Shown: positions 1 through 8,866 of the stretch, in pieces
Numbering within the stretch: position 1 is the first letter of the stretch
Layout of the letters: the number at the start of each line of letters is the position of its first letter
Source: Lachnospiraceae bacterium
Lineage (GTDB): Bacteria; Bacillota; Clostridia; Lachnospirales; Lachnospiraceae
DNA: 64,000 nucleotides
Direction of reading: 5' to 3'
NCBI GenBank assembly: GCA_017620155.1
Contig: JAFZQY010000112.1
Coordinates: 1-64,000, forward strand
The notes under the pieces: model-generated
Told to the model about the DNA's origin: nothing
What the model saw: only the letters and a program-made list of their open reading frames with translations
The model's database searches: none
Made by a program: the position numbers and the translations under genes

Positions 1-1
1 A

Positions 2-2092
2 TTCGTGATCCTTATCTTATCGATCGCTTTGCTCATTCCGGCAGCAATCGGGTACTTCAATACCCGCATCAATTACGATATCCTCACATATCTGCCGTCC
101 GAGATCGAGACGATGCAGGGGCAGGATATCCTGGAGGAGCAATTCGGTACCGGAGCGTTCTCGCTTTTTGCGGTAAAAGGCATGAATGTCGAGGAGGTCT
201 CCGAACTGAAAGCGAAGATAGAGGAGGTCGATCATGTATCCGATGTCATCTGGTATGACTCTTTCATGGATCTGTCTATACCGATGGAGATGCTGCCAAG
301 CGAGATCTACGATACATTCAACAGCGGCGATTCAACACTCATGTTCATCATATTTGATGAGACCACATCCGCCGACGGAACGATGGATGCGATAGAAGAG
401 ATAAGGCATATCGCTGATGAGGGGTGTTTCCTCGCAGGCATGAGTGCGATCGTTACCGATACCAAGATCATGGCAGAGAAGGAAACTCCGATCTATGTAG
501 GCATCGCGGTCCTGCTCGCAGTCATAGTACTGTCGCTCACGATGGATTCCTATTTGGTTCCTTTCTTTTTCCTGGCAAGCATCGGCATGGCGATCATATA
601 TAACCTGGGATCGAACATCTTCTTCGGAGAGATATCCTTCCTGACCAAGGCCTTAAGCGCCGTCCTTCAGTTAGGTGTCACCCTCGACTACTCGATCTTC
701 CTGTGGCACAGCTATCTTGAGGCGCAGGAACATATAGAAGATAAGAAAGAAGCCATGGCGAGCGCAATCACCGATACGATCCAGTCGGTAGTCGGAAGTT
801 CCATAACGACCATCGCCGGTTTCATCGCACTTTGCTTCATGAGCTTCAGGATAGGCCTGGACATCGGCCTTGTAATGGCCAAAGGTGTCATCTTCGGCGT
901 GATCGCCTGCGTGACGATCCTGCCCAGCATGATCCTCGTATTTGACGGTGTACTGGAAAAGACAAGACACAAACCGCTGATGCCCGAGTTTGACAGGATA
1001 CCGAAGTGGATATCGGGTCACTACATCATATTCGGCATGGTATTTTTGGTACTGCTTTATCCGGCCATCTACGGCAACAACCATACAGCAGTCTATTACG
1101 ATCTGTCCCAGACGCTGCCCGATACGCTTCCCAGCGTACAGGCAAATACGATGATAGATGAAAACTTTGACACCAATTCGGTATACATGCTGCTTCTGGA
1201 TAAGAACCTGGATACGGCATCCACTTCAATGATGATAGACGACCTTAAAGATGTGGATGGTGTACTGAAGGTGGTAGGCGTTGACTCACTGATGGGTCCC
1301 GCTTTTCCTAAGGAAATGCTCCCCGACGGAGTGCTTGACAGTCTTGAGAGTGATGATTACAAACTCATGATGATCACCACCGGATACAAGACCGCATCCG
1401 ATGAGATAAATGCCCAGATTGATGAAGTGGGCAGGATAGTTAAGAGTTATGATCCTAAGGCCATGGTCGTCGGGGAGGCGCCCTGCACCAAGGATCTGAT
1501 CACGATCACCAATCACGATTTTGCAGTGGTAAGTCTAGTATCGATAGGCCTGGTATTCATAATAATAGCAGTTGTTCTTAAATCGGTATCGCTGCCGGTG
1601 CTGCTGGTCGCAGTCATTGAATTCGCGATCTTCATCAATATGGGTATCCCGTATTACACAGGCAGTACGATCCCGTTCATATCTTCGGTAGTCATAGGTA
1701 CGATCCAGTTAGGTGCTACCGTCGACTACGCGATCCTGATGACGACGAGATATATCAGGGAGAGAAGCGCTGGTCATGATAAGAAAGAAGCGACGAGGAT
1801 CGCACTTTCAACGAGCATGAAGTCAGTCATCGTAAGTGCCTTAAGTTTCTTCTCGGCAACATTCGGTGTCGGACTGATATCGAGCATAGATATGATCGCA
1901 TCGCTGTGCAACCTGATGGCGAGAGGCGCTCTGATCAGTATGTGCGTGGTACTTCTGGTACTTCCTGCAATGTATATGATATTCGACGGACTGATCATCA
2001 GGACCACGGCAGGGATGCACGATTTGATCCCGGAAAAAAAGACACATCACAGATCGCATGGGGATCATGCGGCAGGTTTTGCACATATTTGA
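2..2092 (+). CDS. MMPL/RND-family membrane transporter, 5'-truncated by window edge
   Basis: Large export protein of the MMPL (RND superfamily) type, probably moving lipids or other hydrophobic substrates across the cytoplasmic membrane. Two similar halves are visible. Each has an extracytoplasmic loop that starts with an N-x-x-Y-D-x-x-x-x-L-P pattern, followed by a bundle of five to six hydrophobic helices. Each bundle carries the family motif G-x-T-x-D-Y near the start of a helix (about residues 225 and 570, counting the GTG at base 5 as residue 1). The frame is open to the first base of the window, and the visible part begins inside the first transmembrane helix, so the true start lies upstream; the GTG at base 5 has no ribosome site. 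The next gene, 32 bases downstream, is a heptad-repeat lipoprotein of the kind often paired with MMPL proteins. Family assignment is firm; substrate unknown. Confidence 0.88.
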   Translation, partial: FVILILSIALLIPAAIGYFNTRINYDILTYLPSEIETMQGQDILEEQFGTGAFSLFAVKGMNVEEVSELKAKIEEVDHVSDVIWYDSFMDLSIPMEMLPSEIYDTFNSGDSTLMFIIFDETTSADGTMDAIEEIRHIADEGCFLAGMSAIVTDTKIMAEKETPIYVGIAVLLAVIVLSLTMDSYLVPFFFLASIGMAIIYNLGSNIFFGEISFLTKALSAVLQLGVTLDYSIFLWHSYLEAQEHIEDKKEAMASAITDTIQSVVGSSITTIAGFIALCFMSFRIGLDIGLVMAKGVIFGVIACVTILPSMILVFDGVLEKTRHKPLMPEFDRIPKWISGHYIIFGMVFLVLLYPAIYGNNHTAVYYDLSQTLPDTLPSVQANTMIDENFDTNSVYMLLLDKNLDTASTSMMIDDLKDVDGVLKVVGVDSLMGPAFPKEMLPDGVLDSLESDDYKLMMITTGYKTASDEINAQIDEVGRIVKSYDPKAMVVGEAPCTKDLITITNHDFAVVSLVSIGLVFIIIAVVLKSVSLPVLLVAVIEFAIFINMGIPYYTGSTIPFISSVVIGTIQLGATVDYAILMTTRYIRERSAGHDKKEATRIALSTSMKSVIVSALSFFSATFGVGLISSIDMIASLCNLMARGALISMCVVLLVLPAMYMIFDGLIIRTTAGMHDLIPEKKTHHRSHGDHAAGFAHI

Positions 2093-2124
2093 AATAAGGT
2101 TGACATAACAAGGGAGGCATAATC

Positions 2125-4530
2125 ATGTACAGGAAGAATATAGTTAAAGTAACGGCAGTGATACTCGCAGCCATGATGACGGTAAGTCTTGCAGGATGCG
2201 GAGCAGCCACTGCAACAGAAACAGATGCAGAGATAGCAAGCGTTATCGATTCAGCAGACGAAGAGCAGGATACCCTGGAGAGGACACTTACGAGCAGCAG
2301 CTTCGGAAGCGGAGCAGAGGATGCCGATAAGGTTGAGACCGTATATGTCACTTCGGATGCCAACGGTGCCGTAAACGAAGTCATAGTCAGCGACTGGCTG
2401 AAGAATACCGACGGAAGTGCCAATATCATCGATGCCACGACTCTGAACGATATCGTGAATGTCAAAGGCAAGGAGACATACAAGGATAACGGAGACGGGA
2501 CGATCTCATGGAATGCGAACGGCTCGGATATCTATTACCAGGGTTACAGCGATCAGCAGCTGCCTGTAGAGGTAAGCGTTTCCTATACGCTGGACGGCAA
2601 GGAGGTTACCCCCGAGGAGATAGCAGGCGCGAGCGGTCATGTGACCATCAGATTCGACTATACCAATAATGCAGTTGAAACCGTGGACATTGGCGGAGAA
2701 GAGACCGAGATCAAGGTTCCTTTTGCAATGGTGTCGGGAGCAATGCTTGACACGGATAAGTTCACCAATGTAGAGGTCACCAACGGCAAGGCAATATCCG
2801 ATGCCAATCGTCTCGTGGTTGTTGGCATGGCTCTTCCGGGACTTAAAGAAAGCCTGGCTCTGGATGAGGATAAGCTGGATGAACTGGAACTGTCAGACAG
2901 CGACATATCGATACCCGAGTATGTTGAGATCAGCGCAGATACCACGGACTTCGAACTTGGCATGACTCTGACGATGGCAAGCTCTGATATCCTGAATGAT
3001 CTGGGGCTCGGACAGCTGACAGATACTGAAGCCATAGATGACATGGAGACTGACATGAGCCTGCTTTCGGATGGTACCGAGAGATTGGTTAGCGGCGCCG
3101 GAGAATTGGCAAACGGTGCGATAAGTCTGAAGGACGGAACGTCACAGCTTTATGACGGAGCAGGACAGCTCTATGACGGAGCAGGACAGCTCTATGACGG
3201 CACAGTATCACTTACGGAAGGCGTATCCACTCTGTATGACGGTGTGAGCGCATACACAGACGGAGCAAGCCAGGTTAACGACGGTGCTCAGCAGCTCGCA
3301 ACAGGCGCTTCACAGCTGGCTGCAGGAGCAAATACCGCTAAAGAAGGTTCGGCTCAGCTCAGAAGTGCCATGGAGAGCGGAGATATAGTAGGCAATGCCA
3401 ATGCGCTGGCAGCAGGCGCCGGTCAGGTCAGCGAGGGGGCTGGCTCTCTGGCATCGGGTGCAGCTTCCCTTAATGACGGTGCCGCACAGGTAAGTGCCGG
3501 CGCATCGCAACTGGCATCAGAACTTCCTTCACTACAGGCAGGGGTTGATTCGTTGTGCGATCAGAGCGCGGCCATGGCATCAGCGCTTGGCTCAGTAGGA
3601 GCGGATCTGTCTGCTGCAGCCTCTGCTTCTGCGGGGATTGACGTAAATGCAATAGACGCAGGCTCGCTAATAGCTCTGTCTCAGGCACTTCCGTCGATGG
3701 TTCAGGCGGGAATCATAACTTCTGAACAGGCAGCTTCTATCGGTGCAAGCCTTAATGCCATAGGACCAAGCCTTCAGGCTATGTCGGCTGTTTCCGCCAG
3801 CTTGGTGCATGCAGGTGAAACTCTTCAGCCCTATGCCGCTACAGATCCTGCAGCTGCAGCAGCACAGATGCAGGCACTTAAAGACGGTGCAGCGGCAGCG
3901 GTAAACGGTGCAAATGCTCTAGCTGAAGGTGCATCACAGGTTGCTTCAGGAACTGCTCAGGTTTCTGAAGGCGCAGGTACACTTGCATCGGGAGCATCAC
4001 AGGTTGCAACAGGCGCCGGTGCACTCGCAGAAGGTGTAGGTCAGGTATACGGCGGCGTGGTAAGCCTGGATGACGGCCTGGGAACTCTGGCAGGCGGAGC
4101 AGGTGAGCTTTCAACAGGAGCAACTGATCTGTATAACGGCACCAGCACTCTGGTATCCAACAATGCATCACTTCTCGGCGGAGTGGATGAACTTAAGACC
4201 GGAGCAGGTTCTCTTTCCAGTGGCGCGAAGGATCTTTCCGACGGCGCAAAGAGTCTCTACGACGGAGCAGGTGAACTTGACGGCGGTGCTGCTAAACTCG
4301 CAGAAGGCGTTAATCAGTTAAACGACGGTATCGTAAAACTTGATGAAGAGGGAATCCAGAAACTTTCGGAAGCATTCGACGGAAGCCTTGATAACTTCGT
4401 ACAGCGTGTATCCGCAGTAGATAAGGCCGGCAGAGAATATACTTCATTCACAGGCAGTACAGGTGATATGACCGGTTCCGTCAAGTTCATCATCAAGACT
4501 GACGCAGTAAAGAGTGATGACTGGCATTAA
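2125..4530 (+). CDS. Lipoprotein with X-X-X-Leu-X-X-Gly heptad repeats (YhgE/Pip-like), MMPL partner
   Basis: 801-residue secreted lipoprotein. The signal peptide ends in a clear lipobox (L22-A-G-C25). An N-terminal globular part of about 300 residues is followed by long stretches of seven-residue repeats with Leu and Gly at fixed places (units such as GQLYDGA), at about residues 320-480 and 590-760. This is the repeat seen in the extracellular parts of YhgE/Pip proteins, here without the flanking membrane helices. The start is set by AAGGGAGG seven bases upstream. It lies 32 bases after the MMPL gene and is probably co-transcribed; the pair resembles MMPL plus accessory-lipoprotein export systems. 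A hairpin with a T-tract follows at 4590-4628. Family recognition is good; the role as periplasm-side scaffold is inference. Confidence 0.82.
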   Translation: MYRKNIVKVTAVILAAMMTVSLAGCGAATATETDAEIASVIDSADEEQDTLERTLTSSSFGSGAEDADKVETVYVTSDANGAVNEVIVSDWLKNTDGSANIIDATTLNDIVNVKGKETYKDNGDGTISWNANGSDIYYQGYSDQQLPVEVSVSYTLDGKEVTPEEIAGASGHVTIRFDYTNNAVETVDIGGEETEIKVPFAMVSGAMLDTDKFTNVEVTNGKAISDANRLVVVGMALPGLKESLALDEDKLDELELSDSDISIPEYVEISADTTDFELGMTLTMASSDILNDLGLGQLTDTEAIDDMETDMSLLSDGTERLVSGAGELANGAISLKDGTSQLYDGAGQLYDGAGQLYDGTVSLTEGVSTLYDGVSAYTDGASQVNDGAQQLATGASQLAAGANTAKEGSAQLRSAMESGDIVGNANALAAGAGQVSEGAGSLASGAASLNDGAAQVSAGASQLASELPSLQAGVDSLCDQSAAMASALGSVGADLSAAASASAGIDVNAIDAGSLIALSQALPSMVQAGIITSEQAASIGASLNAIGPSLQAMSAVSASLVHAGETLQPYAATDPAAAAAQMQALKDGAAAAVNGANALAEGASQVASGTAQVSEGAGTLASGASQVATGAGALAEGVGQVYGGVVSLDDGLGTLAGGAGELSTGATDLYNGTSTLVSNNASLLGGVDELKTGAGSLSSGAKDLSDGAKSLYDGAGELDGGAAKLAEGVNQLNDGIVKLDEEGIQKLSEAFDGSLDNFVQRVSAVDKAGREYTSFTGSTGDMTGSVKFIIKTDAVKSDDWH
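3145..3200 (+). repeat. 21-bp tandem repeat inside the heptad-repeat lipoprotein gene
   Basis: Nearly three copies of a 21-bp unit (CAGCTCTATGACGGAGCAGGA, spelled in the second copy 3166-3186). Each encodes one heptad (QLYDGAG). Copies one and two differ at one base, which suggests recent slippage; a possible length-variation site. Confidence 0.8.
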
Positions 4531-4580
4531 TCCTCATATATGCCTTAATTAACAAAATTATGTTACCTTAGAAAAAAATA

Positions 4581-4589
4581 TGGTATGAT
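4581..4589 (+). promoter_or_regulatory. Possible extended -10 promoter for citrate synthase
   Basis: TGG followed by TATGAT (4584-4589) fits an extended -10 element. No convincing -35 hexamer is seen. Transcription would begin near 4596, inside the left arm of the adjoining hairpin, and would give a short leader before the gene at 4653. Confidence 0.35.
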
Positions 4590-4628
4590 ATCAAGGCTGG
4601 ACTTATAGTTCGGCCTTGATTTATTTTT
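4590..4628 (+). terminator. Rho-independent terminator after the MMPL/lipoprotein genes
   Basis: Perfect 8-bp stem ATCAAGGC (4590-4597) / GCCTTGAT (4613-4620), 15-base loop, then TTATTTTT. It lies 60 bases after the lipoprotein stop codon and before the citrate synthase gene. Confidence 0.65.
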
Positions 4629-4652
4629 GATAAGGATCAGAGAGGAACAGAT

Positions 4653-6050
4653 ATGTTTCATGAGGAAGAGAATATAGATATACAGCTGCCCGACATAGAG
4701 GACATGGGCGAGATCCGCGGGGATTTCGAATTTCTTACGGATCAGCTCGATCATACGGACCGTATAGACCAGAACCTCTATCTTGAATATGACGTTAAGC
4801 GCGGGCTTCGTGATTCCGCCGGCAAAGGTGTCCTGACAGGTCTTACCGAGATATCGGATGTCGTAGCTTTTGATCTTGAGAACGGATATAAGATCCCTGC
4901 CGACGGATCCCTGTACTATCAGGGCGTGAATGTCCGGGATATCGTGGACGGCATGAAGGGCAGACGCTTCGGATTCGAGGAGACCAGTTATCTGCTCCTG
5001 TTCGGTCATCTCCCCAGCGATAAGGAGATGGAGATCTTCCTCAGAGTGAACGAATCCCTCCAGGATCTCGGAAACCGTTTCATCCGTGATGTGGTCATGA
5101 AAGCCTCCAACGGCAACATCATGAACGCGCTTCAGCGCTGCGTCCTGACTCTCTATACCTATGATGCCGATCCTGACGGGATCGATGCGGAAAATGTACT
5201 GCGTCAGAGCATGGAACTGATCAACAAGCTTCCTCTGATCGCAGTATATGCATATCATTCATATCTTCATTTCAGGAAAAATGAGACCCTGATGATCCGT
5301 AATCCCAAGCCGGGCAATTCCCTGGCCGAGAACATACTTTACATGCTCCGTCCCGACGGAAAATATACCGAACTCGAGGCCAGAGTCCTCGATATCGCAC
5401 TTATACTTCATGCGGAGCACGGCGGCGGTAATAACTCTACATTTACCACGCATGTGGTTACCTCATCAGGTACAGATACATACTCATCGATCGCTGCTTC
5501 AATCGGATCACTTAAGGGACCCAGACACGGCGGTGCCAATATCAAGGTCCAGAACATGTTCAAGGACATCAAGGAACATGTAAAAGACTGGAGCGATGAG
5601 GAAGCCCTTAAGTCATATCTGAGCGATATCCTCGATAAGAAGACCTTTGACCGTGCAGGCCTGATCTACGGCATGGGACACGCAGTATATTCGCTTTCCG
5701 ACCCCAGAGAGGTCATCCTTAAGGAATATGCGCGCAGTCTGGCTGAAGAAAAAGGAAACATGGAGGAATTCGAACTTTATGAGAATGTCGAGAAGATCGC
5801 CGGCAAGATGATCATGGAGCGCAGGCGTCTCAACAAGAATGTATGCCCGAACGTGGACTTCTATTCGGGCTTCGTATATACGATGCTTGGAATCCCCGAG
5901 GAACTCTTCACGCCGATCTTTGCGATCGCGCGTATGCCGGGCTGGTGCGCACACCGCCTTGAGGAACTGATGAACACCTCCAAGATCATCCGTCCGGCCT
6001 ACAAGTACGTCGGCCACCACGTCGACTACACCCCCGCGGATAAACGTTGA
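4653..6050 (+). CDS. gltA: Citrate/2-methylcitrate synthase
   Basis: 465-residue cytoplasmic enzyme that condenses acetyl-CoA (or propionyl-CoA) with oxaloacetate. The catalytic signatures are visible: an HAEHGGGNNST block (His at 253 and 256), GMGHAVY with His343, and NVDFYSG with Asp402. The N-terminus is about 35 residues longer than in the E. coli enzyme, as is common in Clostridia. The start ATG follows AGAGAGGAAC. The gene is monocistronic: a terminator-like hairpin precedes it and a strong terminator (6055-6078) follows. In anaerobic Clostridia it normally feeds an incomplete TCA branch toward 2-oxoglutarate and glutamate, which fits the arginine genes further along the window. Citrate versus 2-methylcitrate preference cannot be read from sequence. 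Confidence 0.93.
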   Translation: MFHEEENIDIQLPDIEDMGEIRGDFEFLTDQLDHTDRIDQNLYLEYDVKRGLRDSAGKGVLTGLTEISDVVAFDLENGYKIPADGSLYYQGVNVRDIVDGMKGRRFGFEETSYLLLFGHLPSDKEMEIFLRVNESLQDLGNRFIRDVVMKASNGNIMNALQRCVLTLYTYDADPDGIDAENVLRQSMELINKLPLIAVYAYHSYLHFRKNETLMIRNPKPGNSLAENILYMLRPDGKYTELEARVLDIALILHAEHGGGNNSTFTTHVVTSSGTDTYSSIAASIGSLKGPRHGGANIKVQNMFKDIKEHVKDWSDEEALKSYLSDILDKKTFDRAGLIYGMGHAVYSLSDPREVILKEYARSLAEEKGNMEEFELYENVEKIAGKMIMERRRLNKNVCPNVDFYSGFVYTMLGIPEELFTPIFAIARMPGWCAHRLEELMNTSKIIRPAYKYVGHHVDYTPADKR

Positions 6051-6054
6051 TAAT

Positions 6055-6078
6055 ACCGCCCCTTTCGGGGCGGTTTTT
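6055..6078 (+). terminator. Rho-independent terminator after citrate synthase
   Basis: Perfect 8-bp stem ACCGCCCC / GGGGCGGT (6055-6062, 6067-6074) with a TTTC loop, running into five T. Convergent queT ends five bases beyond. Confidence 0.9.
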
Positions 6079-6082
6079 GATT

Positions 6083-6583
6083 TTAAAAGATCTGGGATTT
6101 GCGGGAGTTGAGGGCTTTGAGTAGGATGAGTCCTAAGATCCCGCAGGAGATGATCTCTCCGATACCGACAGTGAGCATGAAATAGGGGATCGAGCCCTCG
6201 AACTTATAGACATAGGCGAGTACGAAGGGGACGATCAGCGTATTGGCTACGATAGGCGGCACGGGAGCAAGATACTGCGCCGTTTTGCTTTGATTCAGCT
6301 TTTTGCTGATGAGGTAGGTCCCTACAGCTCCGATCAGCGTGGCCAGTGAGCCGAATACGGTATCGAGTGGCATGCATCCGGTCAGGATATTGCTGATGAT
6401 GCAGCCGACGAAGAGTCCGGGTATGGCTACGGGAGTAAAGTAGGGCAGGATGGTGAGCGCTTCGGAGAAACGCACCTGGATGGCATAGTTAGCCAGTCCG
6501 AAGGCATTGGCGATGAGCGTCAATACCACATAGATGGCCGCGATGGCGGCACCCTGAGTGACAAGTTTCGTTGTTTTATTCAT
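6083..6583 (-). CDS. queT: QueT-family queuosine-precursor (preQ1) ECF transporter S component
   Basis: 166-residue integral membrane protein with five to six hydrophobic helices. It matches the QueT family in its N-terminal pattern (KLVTQGAAIAAIYVVLTL), an R-F-S-E-A-L motif around residue 40 and the G-x-x-x-G-C-x-I-S-N-I motif. QueT proteins are substrate-binding S components of energy-coupling-factor transporters importing a 7-deazaguanine precursor of tRNA queuosine. The start chosen is the ATG at 6583, preceded by GAGGAG with six-base spacing; an upstream in-frame ATG at 6604 lacks a ribosome site. A preQ1-I riboswitch (6617-6658) and a consensus promoter (6666-6694) lie directly upstream on the same strand, which independently supports the substrate. 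No ECF A/T genes are adjacent. Confidence 0.9.
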   Translation of the reverse strand: MNKTTKLVTQGAAIAAIYVVLTLIANAFGLANYAIQVRFSEALTILPYFTPVAIPGLFVGCIISNILTGCMPLDTVFGSLATLIGAVGTYLISKKLNQSKTAQYLAPVPPIVANTLIVPFVLAYVYKFEGSIPYFMLTVGIGEIISCGILGLILLKALNSRKSQIF

Positions 6584-6616
6584 TTTTTCTCCTCTCTCAT
6601 GCATATCGCATGATGC

Positions 6617-6658
6617 ACCTTTAGTTTTGTTTTAGGTCAGGAAGGTCCCGAACTGACC
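6617..6658 (-). promoter_or_regulatory. preQ1-I riboswitch upstream of queT
   Basis: Reading on the - strand, a P1 hairpin GGTCAG/CTGACC holds a loop with TTC and ACCTT. It is followed by an A-rich strand (TAAAACAAAACTAAAGGT) whose AAGGT can pair with the loop ACCTT. This is the H-type pseudoknot with A-rich tail of preQ1-I aptamers, closely like the Thermoanaerobacter example. It starts about seven bases after the -10 element and ends about 33 bases before the queT start codon. Whether it acts on translation or termination is not clear. Confidence 0.85.
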
Positions 6659-6665
6659 ATATGAT

Positions 6666-6694
6666 AAGATAAGTGTTTTGATGCTCTGTGTCAA
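6666..6694 (-). promoter_or_regulatory. Sigma-A promoter for queT
   Basis: On the - strand, TTGACA (6694-6689), a 17-base spacer and TATCTT (6671-6666). The predicted transcription start is at or just before the first base of the riboswitch. Confidence 0.75.
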
Positions 6695-6729
6695 GATGTG
6701 TATAAATAAGATTTTTTTGCACTTTTCCT

Positions 6730-6772
6730 TGTGTAAATACACAGTTGTAGACGGACGGTTTTGTGGTAGAAT
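6730..6772 (+). promoter_or_regulatory. Promoter with upstream palindrome for the Na/Pi cotransporter
   Basis: TTGTAG (6745-6750), 16-base spacer ending in TGG, then TAGAAT (6767-6772): a weak -35 with an extended -10. Just upstream is the dyad TGTGTA-AA-TACACA (6730-6743), a candidate operator or activator site. This 228-base divergent region otherwise holds the queT riboswitch and promoter. Confidence 0.5.
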
Positions 6773-6832
6773 ATAGGGTGGACTAAAAGGGAACATAGGG
6801 CATTTTGTTTTGCCCGGAAATAAGAGAAAATA

Positions 6833-8854
6833 ATGGATTTCTTCAGTATACTTACATTGTTTGGCGGCCTGGCCATGTTCCTCTATGGTATGCGCCTGAT
6901 GGGCGACGGACTCAAGGAGAGTTCCGGCGGAGCGCTCAAGGCCATCATGGAGAAGGCTACCAACAACTATTTCAAAGCCTTTCTGCTGGGCGCAGCGGTT
7001 ACCGCGCTCATTCAGTCATCCACAGCAACCATCGTCATAACTTCAGGTCTGGTTGCCGCCGGCATCATATCTTTAAGACAGTCTCTGGGTATCATCATCG
7101 GAGCGAATGTCGGTACTACCGTTACCGGTCAGATCATCCGTCTTCTGGATATCGATTCATCATCGACGGGATGGCTCCAGATATTCAAACCTTCAACACT
7201 TGCTCCCATAGCTCTGATCCTCGGTATTGTGCTCATTATGGGCTTCTCGTCTATTAAGAATTCCAAGACCGCAGGTCATATCGCCATCGGTTTCGGTATC
7301 CTTTTCTCGGGACTGATCAACATGACGAGTGCGGTAGATGTACTCGTAGAGTCGGGATCTTTGGAGCATCTTTTCACCGGACTCAGCGGCAAGCCGGCAC
7401 TCGGTTACCTCGTCGGCTCGGTAGTAGCGTTCATCCTGCAGAGTTCTTCGGCTGCGATCGGTATCCTGCAGGCGTTCTCCACATCGGGAGCTCTTAAGTT
7501 CAACGCCATTTATGCGGTTATTCTCGGTATCTACCTCGGCGATTGCGTAACAACGGCTATCGTATGCTGGATCGGTGCAAAAGCCGATGCAAAGCGCGTG
7601 GGTATCGTAAATATCATGTTTAACCTTTGTAAGACGGTGCTCGTTTTTGTGGTAGTTCCGATCCTCAGATATGCGGGCGCACTCGACAGGATCTGGGATA
7701 TGACCGCCACATCCGGTATGGTCGCCAATACCCATACGATCATCAATCTGGCCTGTGCGGTGCTTCTGATGCCGCTCGTTCCCCTTTATGAGAAGGCCAG
7801 CCTTAAACTTGTCAAAGATGATGAAGTGCCTGCAAACAAGTATGCGGATCTTCTCGAATCCCTGAACCCCGCGTTCTTCAACACTCCCGCGCTTGCTCTT
7901 CAGGGGTGCTACAGCGTTCTTGATGTGATGTTCAAGTCTTCGCGCATCAACATAGGCATGGCCATGGATATCCTCGAAGAGTACAATGAGACGACCTGGA
8001 AGGAGTTATCCGAAGAAGAGAACAATATAGACATGCTCGCTGACCGTGTCAGCAACTACCTGGTACAGCTCTCATCACATGTTTCACTTGATGAGCATGT
8101 AGCTGTCATGGATCAGTATTACAAGCTGGTCACCGAATTTGAGAGACTCGGCGATCATGCGATGAACATAGGCGAAGCCGCAGGAAACCTTTACGCGAAT
8201 AAGCTTTCTTTTTCACATAAAGCACAGAACGAGCTGGCCGTGACCAGGGAACTCATCGAGAGGATCCTGGATCAGACGCAGAAAGCTTTTGAGAAGAAGG
8301 ATATCGTGGCAGCGCAGCACATCGAGCCCCTCGAAGAGGTTGTGGACGACCTCGTAGAAGCTTTAAGAAACAGACATCTGGAGCGCTTAAGAAAGGGCAG
8401 CTGCTCGATCGACGTCGGAGTCATCTTCATGAACCTGCTCGTCGATATCGAGAGGATCTCGGATGTCTGCTCCAACGTCGGTGTATCGGTCGTTGCCAGA
8501 GTCATGCCCGAACTCATGGGCGAGACCCACGACTATATCTATCATCTGCATTCGGGTGATAACCAGGCATTCAACGAAGAGTACAGGAACGCTCACGAAG
8601 AGTATTTCTCGCAGCTTGACCAGATCGGCGTGAAGGCCAAGAAGGCTGATAAGCCTGAAAAAGATGAAAAGGCCGCTAAGCCCGATAAAACCGCTAAAAC
8701 TGATAAGGCAGCAAAAACCGATAAGACCGCAAAGGGCGGGAAGACCGATAAAACAGCTAAGACCGATAAGACGGCTAAACAATCCAAAACTGCCTCGAAA
8801 TCTGCCAAGACCGATAAGAAAGGCAAGAACGATAAGGCTAAGAAAAAGAATTAA
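6833..8854 (+). CDS. Na+/phosphate cotransporter (NptA/YjbB type) with PhoU domain and Lys-rich tail
   Basis: 673-residue membrane protein. The N-terminal half contains the duplicated Na/Pi-cotransporter module, each copy with its QSS signature (Q61-SSTAT and Q203-SSSAA). A cytoplasmic helical PhoU-like domain follows at about residues 345-570. It probably moves inorganic phosphate with sodium. The last ~75 residues are a low-complexity run of Lys, Ala, Asp and Thr built from TDKTAK-like units, which is unusual in the family. The start ATG is preceded by a modest AAGAGAAA site. secA follows 12 bases after the stop. Direction of transport and the role of the tail are unknown. Confidence 0.88.
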   Translation: MDFFSILTLFGGLAMFLYGMRLMGDGLKESSGGALKAIMEKATNNYFKAFLLGAAVTALIQSSTATIVITSGLVAAGIISLRQSLGIIIGANVGTTVTGQIIRLLDIDSSSTGWLQIFKPSTLAPIALILGIVLIMGFSSIKNSKTAGHIAIGFGILFSGLINMTSAVDVLVESGSLEHLFTGLSGKPALGYLVGSVVAFILQSSSAAIGILQAFSTSGALKFNAIYAVILGIYLGDCVTTAIVCWIGAKADAKRVGIVNIMFNLCKTVLVFVVVPILRYAGALDRIWDMTATSGMVANTHTIINLACAVLLMPLVPLYEKASLKLVKDDEVPANKYADLLESLNPAFFNTPALALQGCYSVLDVMFKSSRINIGMAMDILEEYNETTWKELSEEENNIDMLADRVSNYLVQLSSHVSLDEHVAVMDQYYKLVTEFERLGDHAMNIGEAAGNLYANKLSFSHKAQNELAVTRELIERILDQTQKAFEKKDIVAAQHIEPLEEVVDDLVEALRNRHLERLRKGSCSIDVGVIFMNLLVDIERISDVCSNVGVSVVARVMPELMGETHDYIYHLHSGDNQAFNEEYRNAHEEYFSQLDQIGVKAKKADKPEKDEKAAKPDKTAKTDKAAKTDKTAKGGKTDKTAKTDKTAKQSKTASKSAKTDKKGKNDKAKKKN

Positions 8855-8866
8855 AGAGGAAGCAGC

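Noticed and set aside
3100..4330. Collagen-like or phage tail repeat protein
   Set aside because: Repeat period is seven with Leu and Gly at heptad positions, and a lipobox is present, as in YhgE-type repeats.
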